A stretch of DNA of 64,000 nt from CAZBXE01 sp964496125 (GCA_964496125.1 CAZBXE010000003.1:123082-187081); one strand, 5' to 3'; shown: positions 15,146-24,271, counted from the stretch's first letter. Numbers and translations: made by a program. The notes: generated from the letters alone by a model not told the origin.

Positions 15146-16572
15146 TCCCACTCCCCTCCAAGCGCCTTGTAAATAGCTACAAGTGCCGTTGCCAGTGCCT
15201 TTTCACTCTCTGTTTCTGCATTTTGTGAGCTAAGCTCTTTATCATGCGCGATCATTACCTGTGAATACTCCACAAGGCCAGCTTGAAACTGATCAAAAAT
15301 CACCTCAAAAGCCTTATGATCCATCGCCACTTCTGTTTTTAAGTTTTGCAATCTCTTCTCTTCATGAAAATAGGTAGTAAGAGCGCTCTCAACCTCTTGA
15401 AGAGCATTCACAACCGTCTTTTCATACGTTAACAAGGCCTGCTGTTGCACGCTTACCTGGGCATCTATAGCTGCCTGCCGTTGCCCAAAATCAAAAAAGA
15501 CCCACCTAAGAAATCCCCCGATCCCCCAAATAAAACTATCGGCAGTGATGAGCTTATTAGCCATATTGGTCACATAGCCAATGTTTGCTCCCTGCAGTGG
15601 GTTCGCAGCAAAAGAGCCGCTAGAGCCTGTGAGAGAGATTTGGGGAAAAAGATCAGCTACTACGTAGCCGATCATTTCTGTCTGCGCTGCCAGATTTCTC
15701 TCGGCACTTCTAATATCAGGTCGTCTGCGTAAAAGATCGGATGGCAGGCCAGCAGGGATCCTTCCGCAGGCTACAAGAACGTTTCCCTCACAAGAGAGAC
15801 GATCAAAAATCATTTCAGGCGCCATGCCAAGAAGAGTCCCCAGAGAATAGGTTTTTTGCCGCAAAGTCGCCTCTAGTGTCTCAAGAGCCGCTTTATCCGC
15901 TTCTAGTGTAGAACGTGCTTGAGCAGGCTGCTCCTCTCCTACAAGCCCACCTGCAAACTTTGTACAAGTCAGATGCAAAACCTCTTCATCTAGCTGAATG
16001 ATCTCTTTGGCAATCCGCACCTTCTTCTGCAAGGCTCGGATCTCTGCGTAGGTATTTACAACTTCACTCACAACAATGATCTTTACATTCCTTGCATCTT
16101 CTTCTGACGCTTCCCAGCTAGCAAAAGCGCTATTGACTCCTCTCCTGTATTTGCCAAAAAAGTCAATTTCCCAAAGAGCATCAAAACCAAGCTGATAAAA
16201 GCTCTGGAAGGGAGACCTTGTGGGGAGATTTGCTGTAGAATTGAGTGTACGGCTTGCCTTGGATCTTGATGCAGACGAATCAAATTCAAAACTTGGGAAA
16301 AGGGTTGAAAATTGGGAGGCGTAGCCAGCTCTTGCCTCATAAATCTTTTCCAGGGCAATACGGATATCGAAGTTATCGCCAAGCGCCTCCTCAATAAGCT
16401 CATTCAGCTCAGGATCTTGAAACTGATGCCACCAATAGGTGAGATCGGGCTCTTCTCGACAAAGGCATGCCGCCTCACAAAATTGATCAGGTAGAGATAC
16501 AGAAGGGACATGATAGTCCGGGCCCACCATACAACTCGTAAGAAGACAAAGAAGGATAAAAGAGGCTCTCAT
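15127..16572 (-). CDS. NodT-family outer-membrane efflux lipoprotein (TolC-like)
   Basis: 481 residues. The leader ends in LLTSC (Cys14) directly before MVGPDYHVPSVSLPDQF, the diagnostic start of NodT/OprM-type outer-membrane factors. Two TolC-type coiled repeats follow, with LRRRPDIRSAERNLAAQTEMIGYVVADLFPQISLTGSSG as the family block and QALLTYEKTVVNALQEVESAL near the end. The protein would trimerise into an outer-membrane channel with a periplasmic tunnel. It overlaps the adaptor gene by 4 nt (ATGA), which supports one operon. It is more typical of RND pumps than of DevBCA systems, which normally use a distant TolC. Confidence 0.92.
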   Translation of the reverse strand: MRASFILLCLLTSCMVGPDYHVPSVSLPDQFCEAACLCREEPDLTYWWHQFQDPELNELIEEALGDNFDIRIALEKIYEARAGYASQFSTLFPSFEFDSSASRSKASRTLNSTANLPTRSPFQSFYQLGFDALWEIDFFGKYRRGVNSAFASWEASEEDARNVKIIVVSEVVNTYAEIRALQKKVRIAKEIIQLDEEVLHLTCTKFAGGLVGEEQPAQARSTLEADKAALETLEATLRQKTYSLGTLLGMAPEMIFDRLSCEGNVLVACGRIPAGLPSDLLRRRPDIRSAERNLAAQTEMIGYVVADLFPQISLTGSSGSFAANPLQGANIGYVTNMANKLITADSFIWGIGGFLRWVFFDFGQRQAAIDAQVSVQQQALLTYEKTVVNALQEVESALTTYFHEEKRLQNLKTEVAMDHKAFEVIFDQFQAGLVEYSQVMIAHDKELSSQNAETESEKALATALVAIYKALGGEWECCYLP

Positions 16573-17504
16573 GAGGAATGGCTTGGTTTGGCTTCAATAA
16601 AAACATCCAGAATCTGTCCGACGTAGACAGGAATGTTGTTTTTCTTAAAAGTATAGAGCACCTGAAGCACACGTGTATCAACACGCTCTGTTGTAGCCCC
16701 TGTAAAAGAGCTTTTGGGGATGACATAGGGCTCGATGCGCTTAAAGGTAAGCGGAAAATTCACTGCGCTATTGCCTCGCACAAAAGCTGTTGCCCTAGAA
16801 CCTTTCTCAAATCTCCAGGCGTTTGTCTCATCAATGTCGATCCTGACTTGCAGAGGCAAAACAGCACCCATCAAGATCAGGTTTCCCTGCGTTGCGACCA
16901 TCCACGTGGATTGGGAGGCAGAAGGAGGTATGCTCGGGGCAATTTCCCCTTCTATCACATTCGCTTGCAATATCTCACCTGAAATGGGCGCGCGGACTGT
17001 AGAGCGAGCGATATTGACCTCGATTTCCTTTACATTCGCTTCAAGGACTTTGACATTTGCCTCGGCGTTTAGGTACGCATAGCGGGCCGATTCAAACGCC
17101 TGCTCACTTACCGATTTCGCATCCTTTAAGCGCTTATAAAAAGAAAACTGTACCTTTTTATCTTCTAGAGCAACCCTAGCAGCTTCCAAAGAAGCATAAC
17201 TTGCCTCAAGCTGAGCTTCCAAGTTTCTTGTGTCGAGCTTAAAGAGTGGATCGTTTGCTTGAACGATATCTCCTTCTATGACATACACCTTTTCTATTGT
17301 TTCGGTAAAAGGAGAAGCAACAGCTATGTTTTTAGAGGAGGCTTCAATGAGCCCAGAACCTGCAATAAAGTGTGTGTAGGGGGACCTTGCTGGCTGAAAG
17401 GCAATCGGTGGGACAGGGACCTTCCTCTCACTCCAAGCGACGACGTACAGACCAAAAAGAGCTCCCAGTAAGGCGAGAAAGGGCAAAAAATATTTTCTTA
17501 CCAT
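16569..17504 (-). CDS. HlyD/DevB-type periplasmic adaptor (membrane fusion protein)
   Basis: 311 residues. A single N-terminal membrane anchor (FLPFLALLGALFGLYVVAW) is followed by the split lipoyl domain: GLIEASSKNIAVASPFTETI before the hairpin, and RAPISGEILQANVIEGE after it. The coiled-coil hairpin between them is about 90 residues with the repeat pattern of Ala and Glu. A beta-barrel domain and C-terminal part follow. GLIEASSKNI is typical of DevB. It is the first gene of a four-gene minus-strand operon (adaptor, outer-membrane factor, permease, ATPase) and should bridge the inner-membrane permease and the NodT-like channel. Confidence 0.88.
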   Translation of the reverse strand: MVRKYFLPFLALLGALFGLYVVAWSERKVPVPPIAFQPARSPYTHFIAGSGLIEASSKNIAVASPFTETIEKVYVIEGDIVQANDPLFKLDTRNLEAQLEASYASLEAARVALEDKKVQFSFYKRLKDAKSVSEQAFESARYAYLNAEANVKVLEANVKEIEVNIARSTVRAPISGEILQANVIEGEIAPSIPPSASQSTWMVATQGNLILMGAVLPLQVRIDIDETNAWRFEKGSRATAFVRGNSAVNFPLTFKRIEPYVIPKSSFTGATTERVDTRVLQVLYTFKKNNIPVYVGQILDVFIEAKPSHSS

Positions 17505-17595
17505 AGAGGCACTATAGTGGGATCAGCTTTATCTGGCAACTCCCAAAGCAAAAAGTGTTGCAGAGGTCATTTGGAATCAGTTAGGCAAGAAGTAG

Positions 17596-18228
17596 TCACA
17601 AAAAATATTTGAGAAAGGCAGATTGCAGGGTTTCTTTCGTCAGAGGATAGAAATCAGGAGTCTCCGCGATGACGGAAACCTGACCATACGTTTCAATCGC
17701 ATGTCGATTAAACGGGTGCTTAGAGCCATTGATCAAAACGCCAAGCATCGGCACCTCAAAGCGACGAAGAGCATCAAGGGTAAGGAGTGTTTGGTTTAGA
17801 ACCCCTCTCGTATTCCTTGTTACCACAACCGCAGGGATATTCCAGTAGCGCAGAAGGTCTACTGTAAACTCATGCTCATTGAGAGGCGCCATGACTCCAC
17901 CCGGCGCTTCAATAATCAGCGGCCGCTGCGAAATCGGTTTAGGGAGGGCAAAGTCGGTAAGTGAAATTTTGACTTGCTCAAGACCCGAGGCAAGATGAGG
18001 ACTTTGTGGGTGGGAAAACTTGTAAACCTCAGGGATAAAATGGGAGGCATCAAAACCGGTGACCGCACGGACCCACTCCGTATCAGTAGGATAGATAGAT
18101 CCTAGTTGAAGAGGCTTCCAATACGTGGCTCCTAGACCTAAAGTGAGAAGGGCCGCCATAACAGTTTTTCCGACACCCGGATCAGTATCGACAAGAACAA
18201 ACTGATTAGGAAACACAAATCCACTCAT
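17596..18228 (-). CDS. bioD: Dethiobiotin synthetase-like ATPase (BioD)
   Basis: 210 residues from ATG 18228 (ATG 18249 and TTG 18258 extend the same frame; none has a good SD). The fold signals are VDTDPGVGKTVMAALLTLGL (P-loop), YWKPLQLG (the Lys-Pro-rich strand that holds diaminopelargonate), IIEAPGGVMAPL and VVVTRNTRGVLNQTLLTLDAL with GVLING, all in BioD order. BioD makes dethiobiotin from 7,8-diaminopelargonate, CO2 and ATP in the cytosol. The P-loop departs from the usual GTDTxVGKT by Asp for the first Gly and Pro for the second Thr. No other biotin gene is in the window. Confidence 0.8.
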   Translation of the reverse strand: MSGFVFPNQFVLVDTDPGVGKTVMAALLTLGLGATYWKPLQLGSIYPTDTEWVRAVTGFDASHFIPEVYKFSHPQSPHLASGLEQVKISLTDFALPKPISQRPLIIEAPGGVMAPLNEHEFTVDLLRYWNIPAVVVTRNTRGVLNQTLLTLDALRRFEVPMLGVLINGSKHPFNRHAIETYGQVSVIAETPDFYPLTKETLQSAFLKYFL

Positions 18229-18286
18229 ATTCAAACTACAAGAAACCATTAATTTCAAAGCAGCTTAAAACAAAACAAAGTTAATG

Positions 18287-18703
18287 TCAATTATTCAAAA
18301 ACTTTTGAATTAAACCAAACAAATTCTTTGCTTCTTTAAAAGAAACCAACTTCTCTCCTTCTGGAAGCGTAACCCATCTAAAATCTCCTAGTTCGGCCTC
18401 CAGCAGGTGTACACTTCCTGTAACTTCTGCTAAAAAATAATAGACTATCTTATCAAAGTGCTGTCCTTCTTCAACGAAGGTGTATTCTTCTTTCATGGGT
18501 TCTTCTGAAAGTAGTGTTTTGATGGAAAGCGCTGTTTCCTCCCAAAGCTCTCTTTCTGCTGCGTCAAGAGGCGCCTCCTCTTCTTCTGGATGCCCTTTGG
18601 GAAAGCCCCAAAAACCCTTGTGATGGTACACAAGAAGTGTGTGCCACTCTCCTTTGACTTTCTTTAAGGGGACAACGCCATAGCAAACGACTTTAAATCC
18701 CAT
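18287..18703 (-). CDS. Nudix hydrolase, probable diadenosine tetraphosphatase type
   Basis: 138 residues from ATG 18703, where GGGAAG is well placed; the frame is open to 18745, but that would overlap fabF further. The Nudix box is complete: G(HPEEE)E(APLDAAE)RE(LW)EET within WGFPKGHPEEEEAPLDAAER. The early WHTLLVYHHKGFWGFPKG segment fits the NUDT2/Ap4A hydrolase group. It cleaves nucleoside diphosphate-linked compounds, probably Ap4A. It overlaps the end of fabF by 11 nt, an arrangement I recall from Chlamydia trachomatis (fabF then a MutT-like gene). Confidence 0.87.
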   Translation of the reverse strand: MGFKVVCYGVVPLKKVKGEWHTLLVYHHKGFWGFPKGHPEEEEAPLDAAERELWEETALSIKTLLSEEPMKEEYTFVEEGQHFDKIVYYFLAEVTGSVHLLEAELGDFRWVTLPEGEKLVSFKEAKNLFGLIQKFLNN

Positions 18704-19940
18704 ACTTCCCAAACACAACTGTCGAATTGTGGCCACCAAATCCAAATGAATTGGATATGGCTTTTCGGATGGGAATTTTTAGTCTTTTTGTGGGGATATT
18801 GAAGTCAAGATTCGGCTCCGGATCTTCGAGATTCAATGTGGGGTGCACCTCTCCCAGCTCGATTGCCTTTACCGTAACGACAGCTTCAATGGCAGCAGCA
18901 CCACCCAGGGGGTGGCCAATAAGAGACTTTGTCCCATTCATAACAATCTTTTCAGGGCGGACAAATACCTGCTTGATCGCATGAACTTCAGCCATATCGC
19001 CAGCTGGTGTTGAAGTCGCATGCGCATTGATGTAGTCAATTTCTTCAGGGGATGTTCCTGCTTCTGCAAGCGCTTTTTGGATGCAGAGAGAAACACCTTT
19101 TCCATCGCTTCGTGGCTCTGTCATATGGTGCGCATCGCAAGAAACCGCTCCGCCGAGATACTCTGCGTAGATTTTTGCACCTCGCTTCAACGCGTGCTCT
19201 AAGCTTTCGAGAATCAAAACGCCAGCCCCCTCACCCAGCACAAACCCATCACGCCCTTTATCCCAGGGCCGAGATGCTTTTTCTGGCGCTTCGTTACGCG
19301 TAGAAAGAGCCCGGCAGGCATTAAAACCAGCAATGGCCATCGGCAAGAGGGGAGCTTCCACACCGCCGCAGATCACAAGCTTTGACTCTCCTCGGCGGAT
19401 GTGATTTGCAGCAGCTTCAATCGCATAGTTACCCGTGGCACAAGCTGTAGATATCGAGTAATTTGGACCCATAAAGCCAAGGTCCATCGCAAGAAGCGCC
19501 CCTGGCATATTGCTCAAGATATAGGGGATAAAGAAGGGGGTTACCCATTTGCTCCCTTTATTGCCAAGTGTCTGAATCCCCTCTACGAAGACCCCCATAC
19601 CGCCCATCCCTGAGCCAATGATGACACCGCATTTTGTTTTATCTAGCCCCTCAAGAACAGAACCTGTAACACCAGCATCGAAAAGCGCCTTTTTTCCGGC
19701 GACCATCGCGTAGGCGATGCATCTATCAATACGCCTTGCCTGTTTTTTTTCGATATAAGTGCCGGCATCAAACTCTTTGATCTCACCAGCAAACTGTGTT
19801 TGAAGCCCCTCACAAGAAAACCCTGATATAGGCGTAACACCGTTTTTTCCCTGCAGGAGCTGCTCGTAAAAAGAATCAACGTCATGACCGAGGCAAGAGG
19901 TGACACCAAGACCTGTGACAACAACTCTTTCTTTTTTCAT
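18693..19940 (-). CDS. fabF: Beta-ketoacyl-ACP synthase II
   Basis: 415 residues from ATG 19940, which overlaps the rsfS stop as ATGA and has AGGGAAGGG just before it; this is the standard FabF length. The catalytic set is Cys167 in STACATGNY, His in INAHATSTPAGD and His in IGHPLGGAAAIEA, with the closing GFGGHN. It elongates fatty acids by condensing malonyl-ACP with acyl-ACP and allows cis-vaccenate formation. It sits in the order nadD-rsfS-fabF-Nudix. Confidence 0.95.
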   Translation of the reverse strand: MKKERVVVTGLGVTSCLGHDVDSFYEQLLQGKNGVTPISGFSCEGLQTQFAGEIKEFDAGTYIEKKQARRIDRCIAYAMVAGKKALFDAGVTGSVLEGLDKTKCGVIIGSGMGGMGVFVEGIQTLGNKGSKWVTPFFIPYILSNMPGALLAMDLGFMGPNYSISTACATGNYAIEAAANHIRRGESKLVICGGVEAPLLPMAIAGFNACRALSTRNEAPEKASRPWDKGRDGFVLGEGAGVLILESLEHALKRGAKIYAEYLGGAVSCDAHHMTEPRSDGKGVSLCIQKALAEAGTSPEEIDYINAHATSTPAGDMAEVHAIKQVFVRPEKIVMNGTKSLIGHPLGGAAAIEAVVTVKAIELGEVHPTLNLEDPEPNLDFNIPTKRLKIPIRKAISNSFGFGGHNSTVVFGKYGI

Positions 19941-20302
19941 CCCTTCCCTGAGTCGAATTGAAGATCGATAATCTTGCCTTCGTTCCAAAGTTTTTCTAGA
20001 GAATAACGATGCCGCATGTTTGAGGTAAAGATGTGCACAACGATATAGCCGTAGTCAATCACATACCACTCCCCATCTGGTTCGCCGTCACTATGAAGAC
20101 AACAGACCCCTGCTTCATCCATCCGGGCTACTACCTCTTTACCAATCGCATGTACGTGTCTATCGATCGCACCCTCTGCAATGACGAAGTAGTGGGTCAG
20201 TGTCGAAATACCTCGGACGTCGAGGGCAATGATGTTGCTACCCTTCTTGTCGTAAATTGCCTGAGCAATTTTATCTAATAAAATCTTGTCGCTCTTATTC
20301 AT
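19937..20302 (-). CDS. rsfS: Ribosome silencing factor RsfS
   Basis: 121 residues, the usual size for the RsfS/YbeB/Iojap family. It shows IIALDVRGISTLTHYFVIAEG, HVHAIGKEVVARMDEAG, the core GEPDGEWYVIDYGYIVVHIF and a closing YSLEKLW. The family binds ribosomal protein uL14 and blocks subunit joining when nutrients are scarce. It starts 14 nt after nadD, a pairing common across bacteria, and overlaps fabF by 4 nt. Confidence 0.95.
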   Translation of the reverse strand: MNKSDKILLDKIAQAIYDKKGSNIIALDVRGISTLTHYFVIAEGAIDRHVHAIGKEVVARMDEAGVCCLHSDGEPDGEWYVIDYGYIVVHIFTSNMRHRYSLEKLWNEGKIIDLQFDSGKG

Positions 20303-20316
20303 TCATGGAGAGTATA

Positions 20317-20919
20317 TCAGTAGAGCTTATTTTCGTGAATGATTTTCAGAACGCCCTCTGGGAGAAGGTGATGGCAGCACAGGCCCAGCTTGATTCTTTC
20401 TCTAATAGCCGTTGCCGAAACCTCAAACAAAGGCGTCTCAATGAGTCCTCGTGAAACAGACTCAAGAACCTGGTTGGAGTACCCATACTGGGAAAGATCT
20501 GGCGGTTTTTTTAACCTTCTTCCAACAAGTAGAGGTACAAGGGTAACAATCTCTTCGACATTGTGCCACTTGGAAAAGGTAGGGAGCGACTCATCGCCAA
20601 GAATTAAAAAAAAATCTACATCTTTATGTTCTTTTTTCAAAAGTTGCAGTGTCTCGCTTGTGTACGACGGCCCCTTCCGAGCAAGTTCCATTTCCAAGAC
20701 ATAAAACTTAGAAAAGGGAGCCACAGCTTTTTTTACCATCTCGAGACGGATTTCTGGTGCTGTTTGTGAAAGTCCTTCTTTGTGAGGGCTGACAAGCGCT
20801 GGGCAAAACCAAACCTCGTCCAAACCTGCTTTCTCTTGAATAGAGACAGCTAGGTTAAGATGTCCCACATGTATGGGGTCAAAAGTCCCCCCGTACAGAC
20901 CAACCTTTTTTTTGTGCAT
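20317..20919 (-). CDS. nadD: Nicotinate-nucleotide adenylyltransferase
   Basis: 200 residues. The nucleotidyltransferase start GLYGGTFDPIHVGHLNLA holds the HxGH motif; SPHKEGL, the DFFLILGDESLPTFSKWHNVEEI block and a late SATAIRERI (the ISxTxxR-type motif) follow in NadD order. It makes deamido-NAD from nicotinate mononucleotide and ATP. First gene of nadD-rsfS-fabF-Nudix. Confidence 0.93.
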   Translation of the reverse strand: MHKKKVGLYGGTFDPIHVGHLNLAVSIQEKAGLDEVWFCPALVSPHKEGLSQTAPEIRLEMVKKAVAPFSKFYVLEMELARKGPSYTSETLQLLKKEHKDVDFFLILGDESLPTFSKWHNVEEIVTLVPLLVGRRLKKPPDLSQYGYSNQVLESVSRGLIETPLFEVSATAIRERIKLGLCCHHLLPEGVLKIIHENKLY

Positions 20920-20982
20920 AATCTTTAACCAAATTTAATATTCACATTCTAGAGTGATTCGGAATTTTTAAGGAGCTTTTTC

Positions 20983-21420
20983 ATGGTCTACATCCCCTTC
21001 CTTTCACGCACCCGTGCAGTCCAAGATACGAGCCTCTCCGAACCGCCTCATTCTGCAAAAAAAAAAGGATATAGTTCAAGCGACTCCTTACAAAGCATGA
21101 ACCCACAGGGGGCTGGAAGCAACATCGATATAGCCCTCCGCTATGTTGGCGTGGGGCTAGCATGTGCCTTCGTTGCGACAGTACTCGGTACTCTCTTCGC
21201 TAAGATCGGCGCGTTATGTGGGGGGGCTTCTATTCTCTCAAGGATCGGAAAGGTCTTAACGACCCTGGGACGATCCCTTTACCACATGACGACAACACCT
21301 GTTTTCTTTCTCCTTAGGATCGTTGGAAGTGTACTCACAGCTGTCAGAGACCTGTTTCTCTTCATTCCAAGAAAAATTTGGACCATTGTCTTTAATGGAT
21401 GGAAGTATGCGCCTAAATAA
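20983..21420 (+). CDS. Unknown small membrane protein, Inc-like
   Basis: 145 residues, ATG 20983 preceded by AAGGAG. Residues 1-45 are hydrophilic and Ser-rich. Two hydrophobic segments follow close together (YVGVGLACAFVATVLGTLFA and a second around TTTPVFFLLRIVGSVLTAV) before a basic tail ending in WKYAPK. A bilobed hydrophobic region after a Ser-rich start is the look of chlamydial inclusion-membrane proteins, but many other membrane proteins share it. No family was recognised. It diverges from nadD and its end overlaps the glutamine synthetase gene by 8 nt. Confidence 0.65.
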   Translation: MVYIPFLSRTRAVQDTSLSEPPHSAKKKGYSSSDSLQSMNPQGAGSNIDIALRYVGVGLACAFVATVLGTLFAKIGALCGGASILSRIGKVLTTLGRSLYHMTTTPVFFLLRIVGSVLTAVRDLFLFIPRKIWTIVFNGWKYAPK

Positions 21421-23563
21421 GAAAGAGAAGCTCTTGATATTTAGGCAAAGTCCAGAGAGAGTCATCCACATGTGTCTCCAAAAAGTCAGCTACTTCCCTA
21501 AGCTCTTCCATGACAGCAAGCACTACCTTCCCAAAGGCAGAGGCTTTTTTTCGAGCTGATGTTTCCACGAGCGCTTTTTCTCTTGCTTTTTCAAGCTTCT
21601 TCAAAATAGAAAGCCCCAACTCTATCGCATCGCTAATCTCTTTTAACCACTCCTTCTGCCCCTTTCCTGGCCTACTGGTAAGAGATAGGGTTTGCTGCAT
21701 CTCAATCGCGGCAGGCAAGATTCTTGTGCGGAAAAGATCAATCATCAAATTGGCTTCAATATTTAATTTACTGGCGTAGATATCGCAGTAAATTTCTAAG
21801 CGACTTTCCAGCTCCCCTTGGGTTAGAATTCCCTTGAAAGCAGCTAGAGTTTCGGGATAAATCAAACTGCCAAAGGCATCCATTGATTTTTCTACATCAG
21901 GCAGCTTTCTTTTCTTGGCCTCTTGCTTCCATGCCTTGCTGTAGTTATCACCGTTGAAGAGAACCTCTTTTGACTCGTTGTATGTTTTCGCAAGGAGTGT
22001 TCTCACGGCTTGTGGTAGGTCCATCCGCTTACTGTTTTCTTCTATTTCATCGAGGATATCCTTCAAGCTTTCAGCAACAATGGCATTGATCACCGTAACA
22101 GGAAAGGCTGGGTTTGAAGAAGAACCTACAGCTCTAAACTCAAATTTATTGCCTGTGAATGCAAAGGGAGAGGTGCGATTGCGGTCGGTATTGTCTGCTG
22201 GCAGATCGAGTGAAGCTGGAAGCTCTAACTGATACTTTTTCTTCCCCTTTGCGGAGGTGTAAGTACCTGTAGTCGCAATATTTTCAAATAGCGCCTGCAG
22301 TGTCTCACCAAGATAGACCGAGATTATAGCAGGTGGAGCTTCATGTCCTCCTAGGCGAAAATCATTAGCAGCAGATCCAATCGAAGCTCGTAAAAGCTCT
22401 CCGTGCCTTCGGATCGCATGCAATATGGCCACCACTAAAATCAAGAAATGGAGGCTATCTTCAGGGGTGTCGGTCGGATCTAGCAAGTTAATCCCTGTAT
22501 CTGTGCAAAGAGACCAGTTCGTGTGCTTTCCTGAGCCGTTGATATCCTTAAAAGGCTTTTCATGAAGTAAGCAGGTTAGATCATGCTTTCTTGCAATCTG
22601 GCGCATCAGTTCCATGAGCAAAAGGTTATGGTCAACTGCAAGAGTAGATCGTTCAAATACAGGAGCGACTTCATACTGCCCTGGGGCGACTTCATTGTGC
22701 CTTGTTTTTACAGGAATACCCAGCTCTAACGCTTCAATCTCAAACTCACGCATGTAATTCAGAATGACATCCTTAACTGAAGCAAAATAATGATCTTGTA
22801 GCTCTTGCCCCTTAGGAGAGGGAGCCCCAAACACTGTTCTACCAGCGAGCACGAGATCGGGCCTTTGTCTATAGAGAGACCTGTCAATGACAAAATACTC
22901 TTGCTCCGGGCCAACTGTAGAATAGACGAAGTTTGCTTCAATGCCTGTTAGTCTCGTAAGGCGAAGCGCCTGCTCACAGAGCTTCTTCTCAGATCTAAGC
23001 AAGGGAATTTTATTATCAAGAACTGCCCCTGTCCAAGAGAAAAATACAGAGGGAATACAAAGGGTGATCCCATCCCCGGCTTTCCAAACGAAAACAGGCG
23101 AGGTTGGGTCCCAGCCTGTATAACCACGAGCTTCGTATGTCGTACGAAGCCCTCCTGAAGGGAACGAGGAAGCATCGGGCTCTCCCTGAATCAGTTGCTT
23201 CCCACTAAACTTTTCAATCATGCCTCCTTGAGCTGCATTCCACTCCAAAAAAGCATCGTGCTTTTCTGCAGTAGCGCCTGTCATGGGTTGAAAAATATGA
23301 GAAAAATGAGAAGCGCCAAGACCTACCGCCCAATCTTTCATGGCGATTGCGATCGTATCTGCAAAATCCGGGTTAATCTTCTCCCCTTTCTCCATGGCAT
23401 TGACCACGTTTTGGTATACCTCAGGGGGTAGAAGTTTTTTCATCACGCCTTTATGAAAAACGCGCGCTCCAAATCTTTCAGAAGAGGGCGGTGGTAAGAC
23501 TTTTATTTCATTTTTGATTTTATCTGCGAGCACTTTACGTGCGGGGGGGATTCTTGTTGTCAT
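21413..23563 (-). CDS. glnN: Type III glutamine synthetase
   Basis: 716 residues, the length of GSIII (about 700-730) rather than GSI (about 450). Diagnostic stretches are FGARVFHKGVMKKLLPPEVY, ASHFSHIFQPMTGATAEKHD, the FPSGGLRTTYEARGYTGWD block, PVKTRHNEVAPGQYEVAPVF, GSGKHTNWSL, LGGHEAPPAIISVYLG and NKFEFRAVGSS. The enzyme makes glutamine from glutamate, ammonia and ATP. It stands alone between a small membrane protein gene and a HAD gene. A GSIII interrupting this otherwise conserved chlamydial neighbourhood suggests insertion or lineage-specific retention. Confidence 0.95.
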   Translation of the reverse strand: MTTRIPPARKVLADKIKNEIKVLPPPSSERFGARVFHKGVMKKLLPPEVYQNVVNAMEKGEKINPDFADTIAIAMKDWAVGLGASHFSHIFQPMTGATAEKHDAFLEWNAAQGGMIEKFSGKQLIQGEPDASSFPSGGLRTTYEARGYTGWDPTSPVFVWKAGDGITLCIPSVFFSWTGAVLDNKIPLLRSEKKLCEQALRLTRLTGIEANFVYSTVGPEQEYFVIDRSLYRQRPDLVLAGRTVFGAPSPKGQELQDHYFASVKDVILNYMREFEIEALELGIPVKTRHNEVAPGQYEVAPVFERSTLAVDHNLLLMELMRQIARKHDLTCLLHEKPFKDINGSGKHTNWSLCTDTGINLLDPTDTPEDSLHFLILVVAILHAIRRHGELLRASIGSAANDFRLGGHEAPPAIISVYLGETLQALFENIATTGTYTSAKGKKKYQLELPASLDLPADNTDRNRTSPFAFTGNKFEFRAVGSSSNPAFPVTVINAIVAESLKDILDEIEENSKRMDLPQAVRTLLAKTYNESKEVLFNGDNYSKAWKQEAKKRKLPDVEKSMDAFGSLIYPETLAAFKGILTQGELESRLEIYCDIYASKLNIEANLMIDLFRTRILPAAIEMQQTLSLTSRPGKGQKEWLKEISDAIELGLSILKKLEKAREKALVETSARKKASAFGKVVLAVMEELREVADFLETHVDDSLWTLPKYQELLFLI

Positions 23564-23602
23564 GCTACGGATCTTACAACAAAAATTTTTTTTGTCAAAC
23601 AG

Positions 23603-24271
23603 CTACATGATAGGAATGGTGGGCCACCCACGCTTGCTGCAAACAAAGCGCAGTTTTTTATCAGGGCAAACCCCAATAGGCTCTCCTACAGCCTCTAGGA
23701 AAGGTAGATCTGTGATGCTGTCAGAAAAGGCTGTAAGTGATCCTCTTGGGAGATTTTCCTCTTCCTGTACGGCATGCAATACGCGCACCTTTTCCGCTCC
23801 ATCCATCACCTGTTTGATCGTAGAGAAATTCCCCCGATCATCAAGACGATAAGCGCTCCCAAAGCTTTTTGTCATCTGGAGATGGCGCCCGATCGCTTGC
23901 ACAAGAAACTCAGGAGAACTCGAAATGAGTATGGTCTTTTGTCCTTGCTCCTGCGCTTGTCTTAAGTGTTGCACCACAGGGTCGTAGAGGCTTGTGGCAA
24001 GGAGGGAGGGGATAAACTTTTCGGCTAGTTCTTCCATCTTCTTTTGAGACTTCCCCAAAAGGAATCTAGGAAAAATCCTTTCGTGAAGCTTTTGAAGGGA
24101 AACAGGTCTGATCCTTTGGCGCAGATTCTCAAGAATAAGTGAAAGGAAGGAGATTTTAGGCAAAATGCCCTCCCTTACAAGAAACAATCCAAACTTAAAA
24201 CTGCTATTGCATGTCAAGAGCGTATGATCGAGATCAAAAAAAATGAGTCTAAGACTTTCGTAAGTTTGCAA
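23603..24271 (-). CDS. HAD-IB family (SerB-like) phosphatase
   Basis: 222 residues. Motif I is FFDLDHTLLT with the nucleophile Asp and acid/base Asp both present, motif II is TILISSSPEFLVQAI, and motif IV is TAFSDSITDLPFLEAVG. The cap between motifs I and II is helical, as in the HAD-IB group of phosphoserine-type and lipid-head phosphatases. The substrate cannot be assigned. The start appears to be TTG at 24271, since no ATG lies between it and motif I; it overlaps the coiled-coil gene by 23 nt, so translation is probably coupled. Confidence 0.8.
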   Translation of the reverse strand: MQTYESLRLIFFDLDHTLLTCNSSFKFGLFLVREGILPKISFLSLILENLRQRIRPVSLQKLHERIFPRFLLGKSQKKMEELAEKFIPSLLATSLYDPVVQHLRQAQEQGQKTILISSSPEFLVQAIGRHLQMTKSFGSAYRLDDRGNFSTIKQVMDGAEKVRVLHAVQEEENLPRGSLTAFSDSITDLPFLEAVGEPIGVCPDKKLRFVCSKRGWPTIPIM

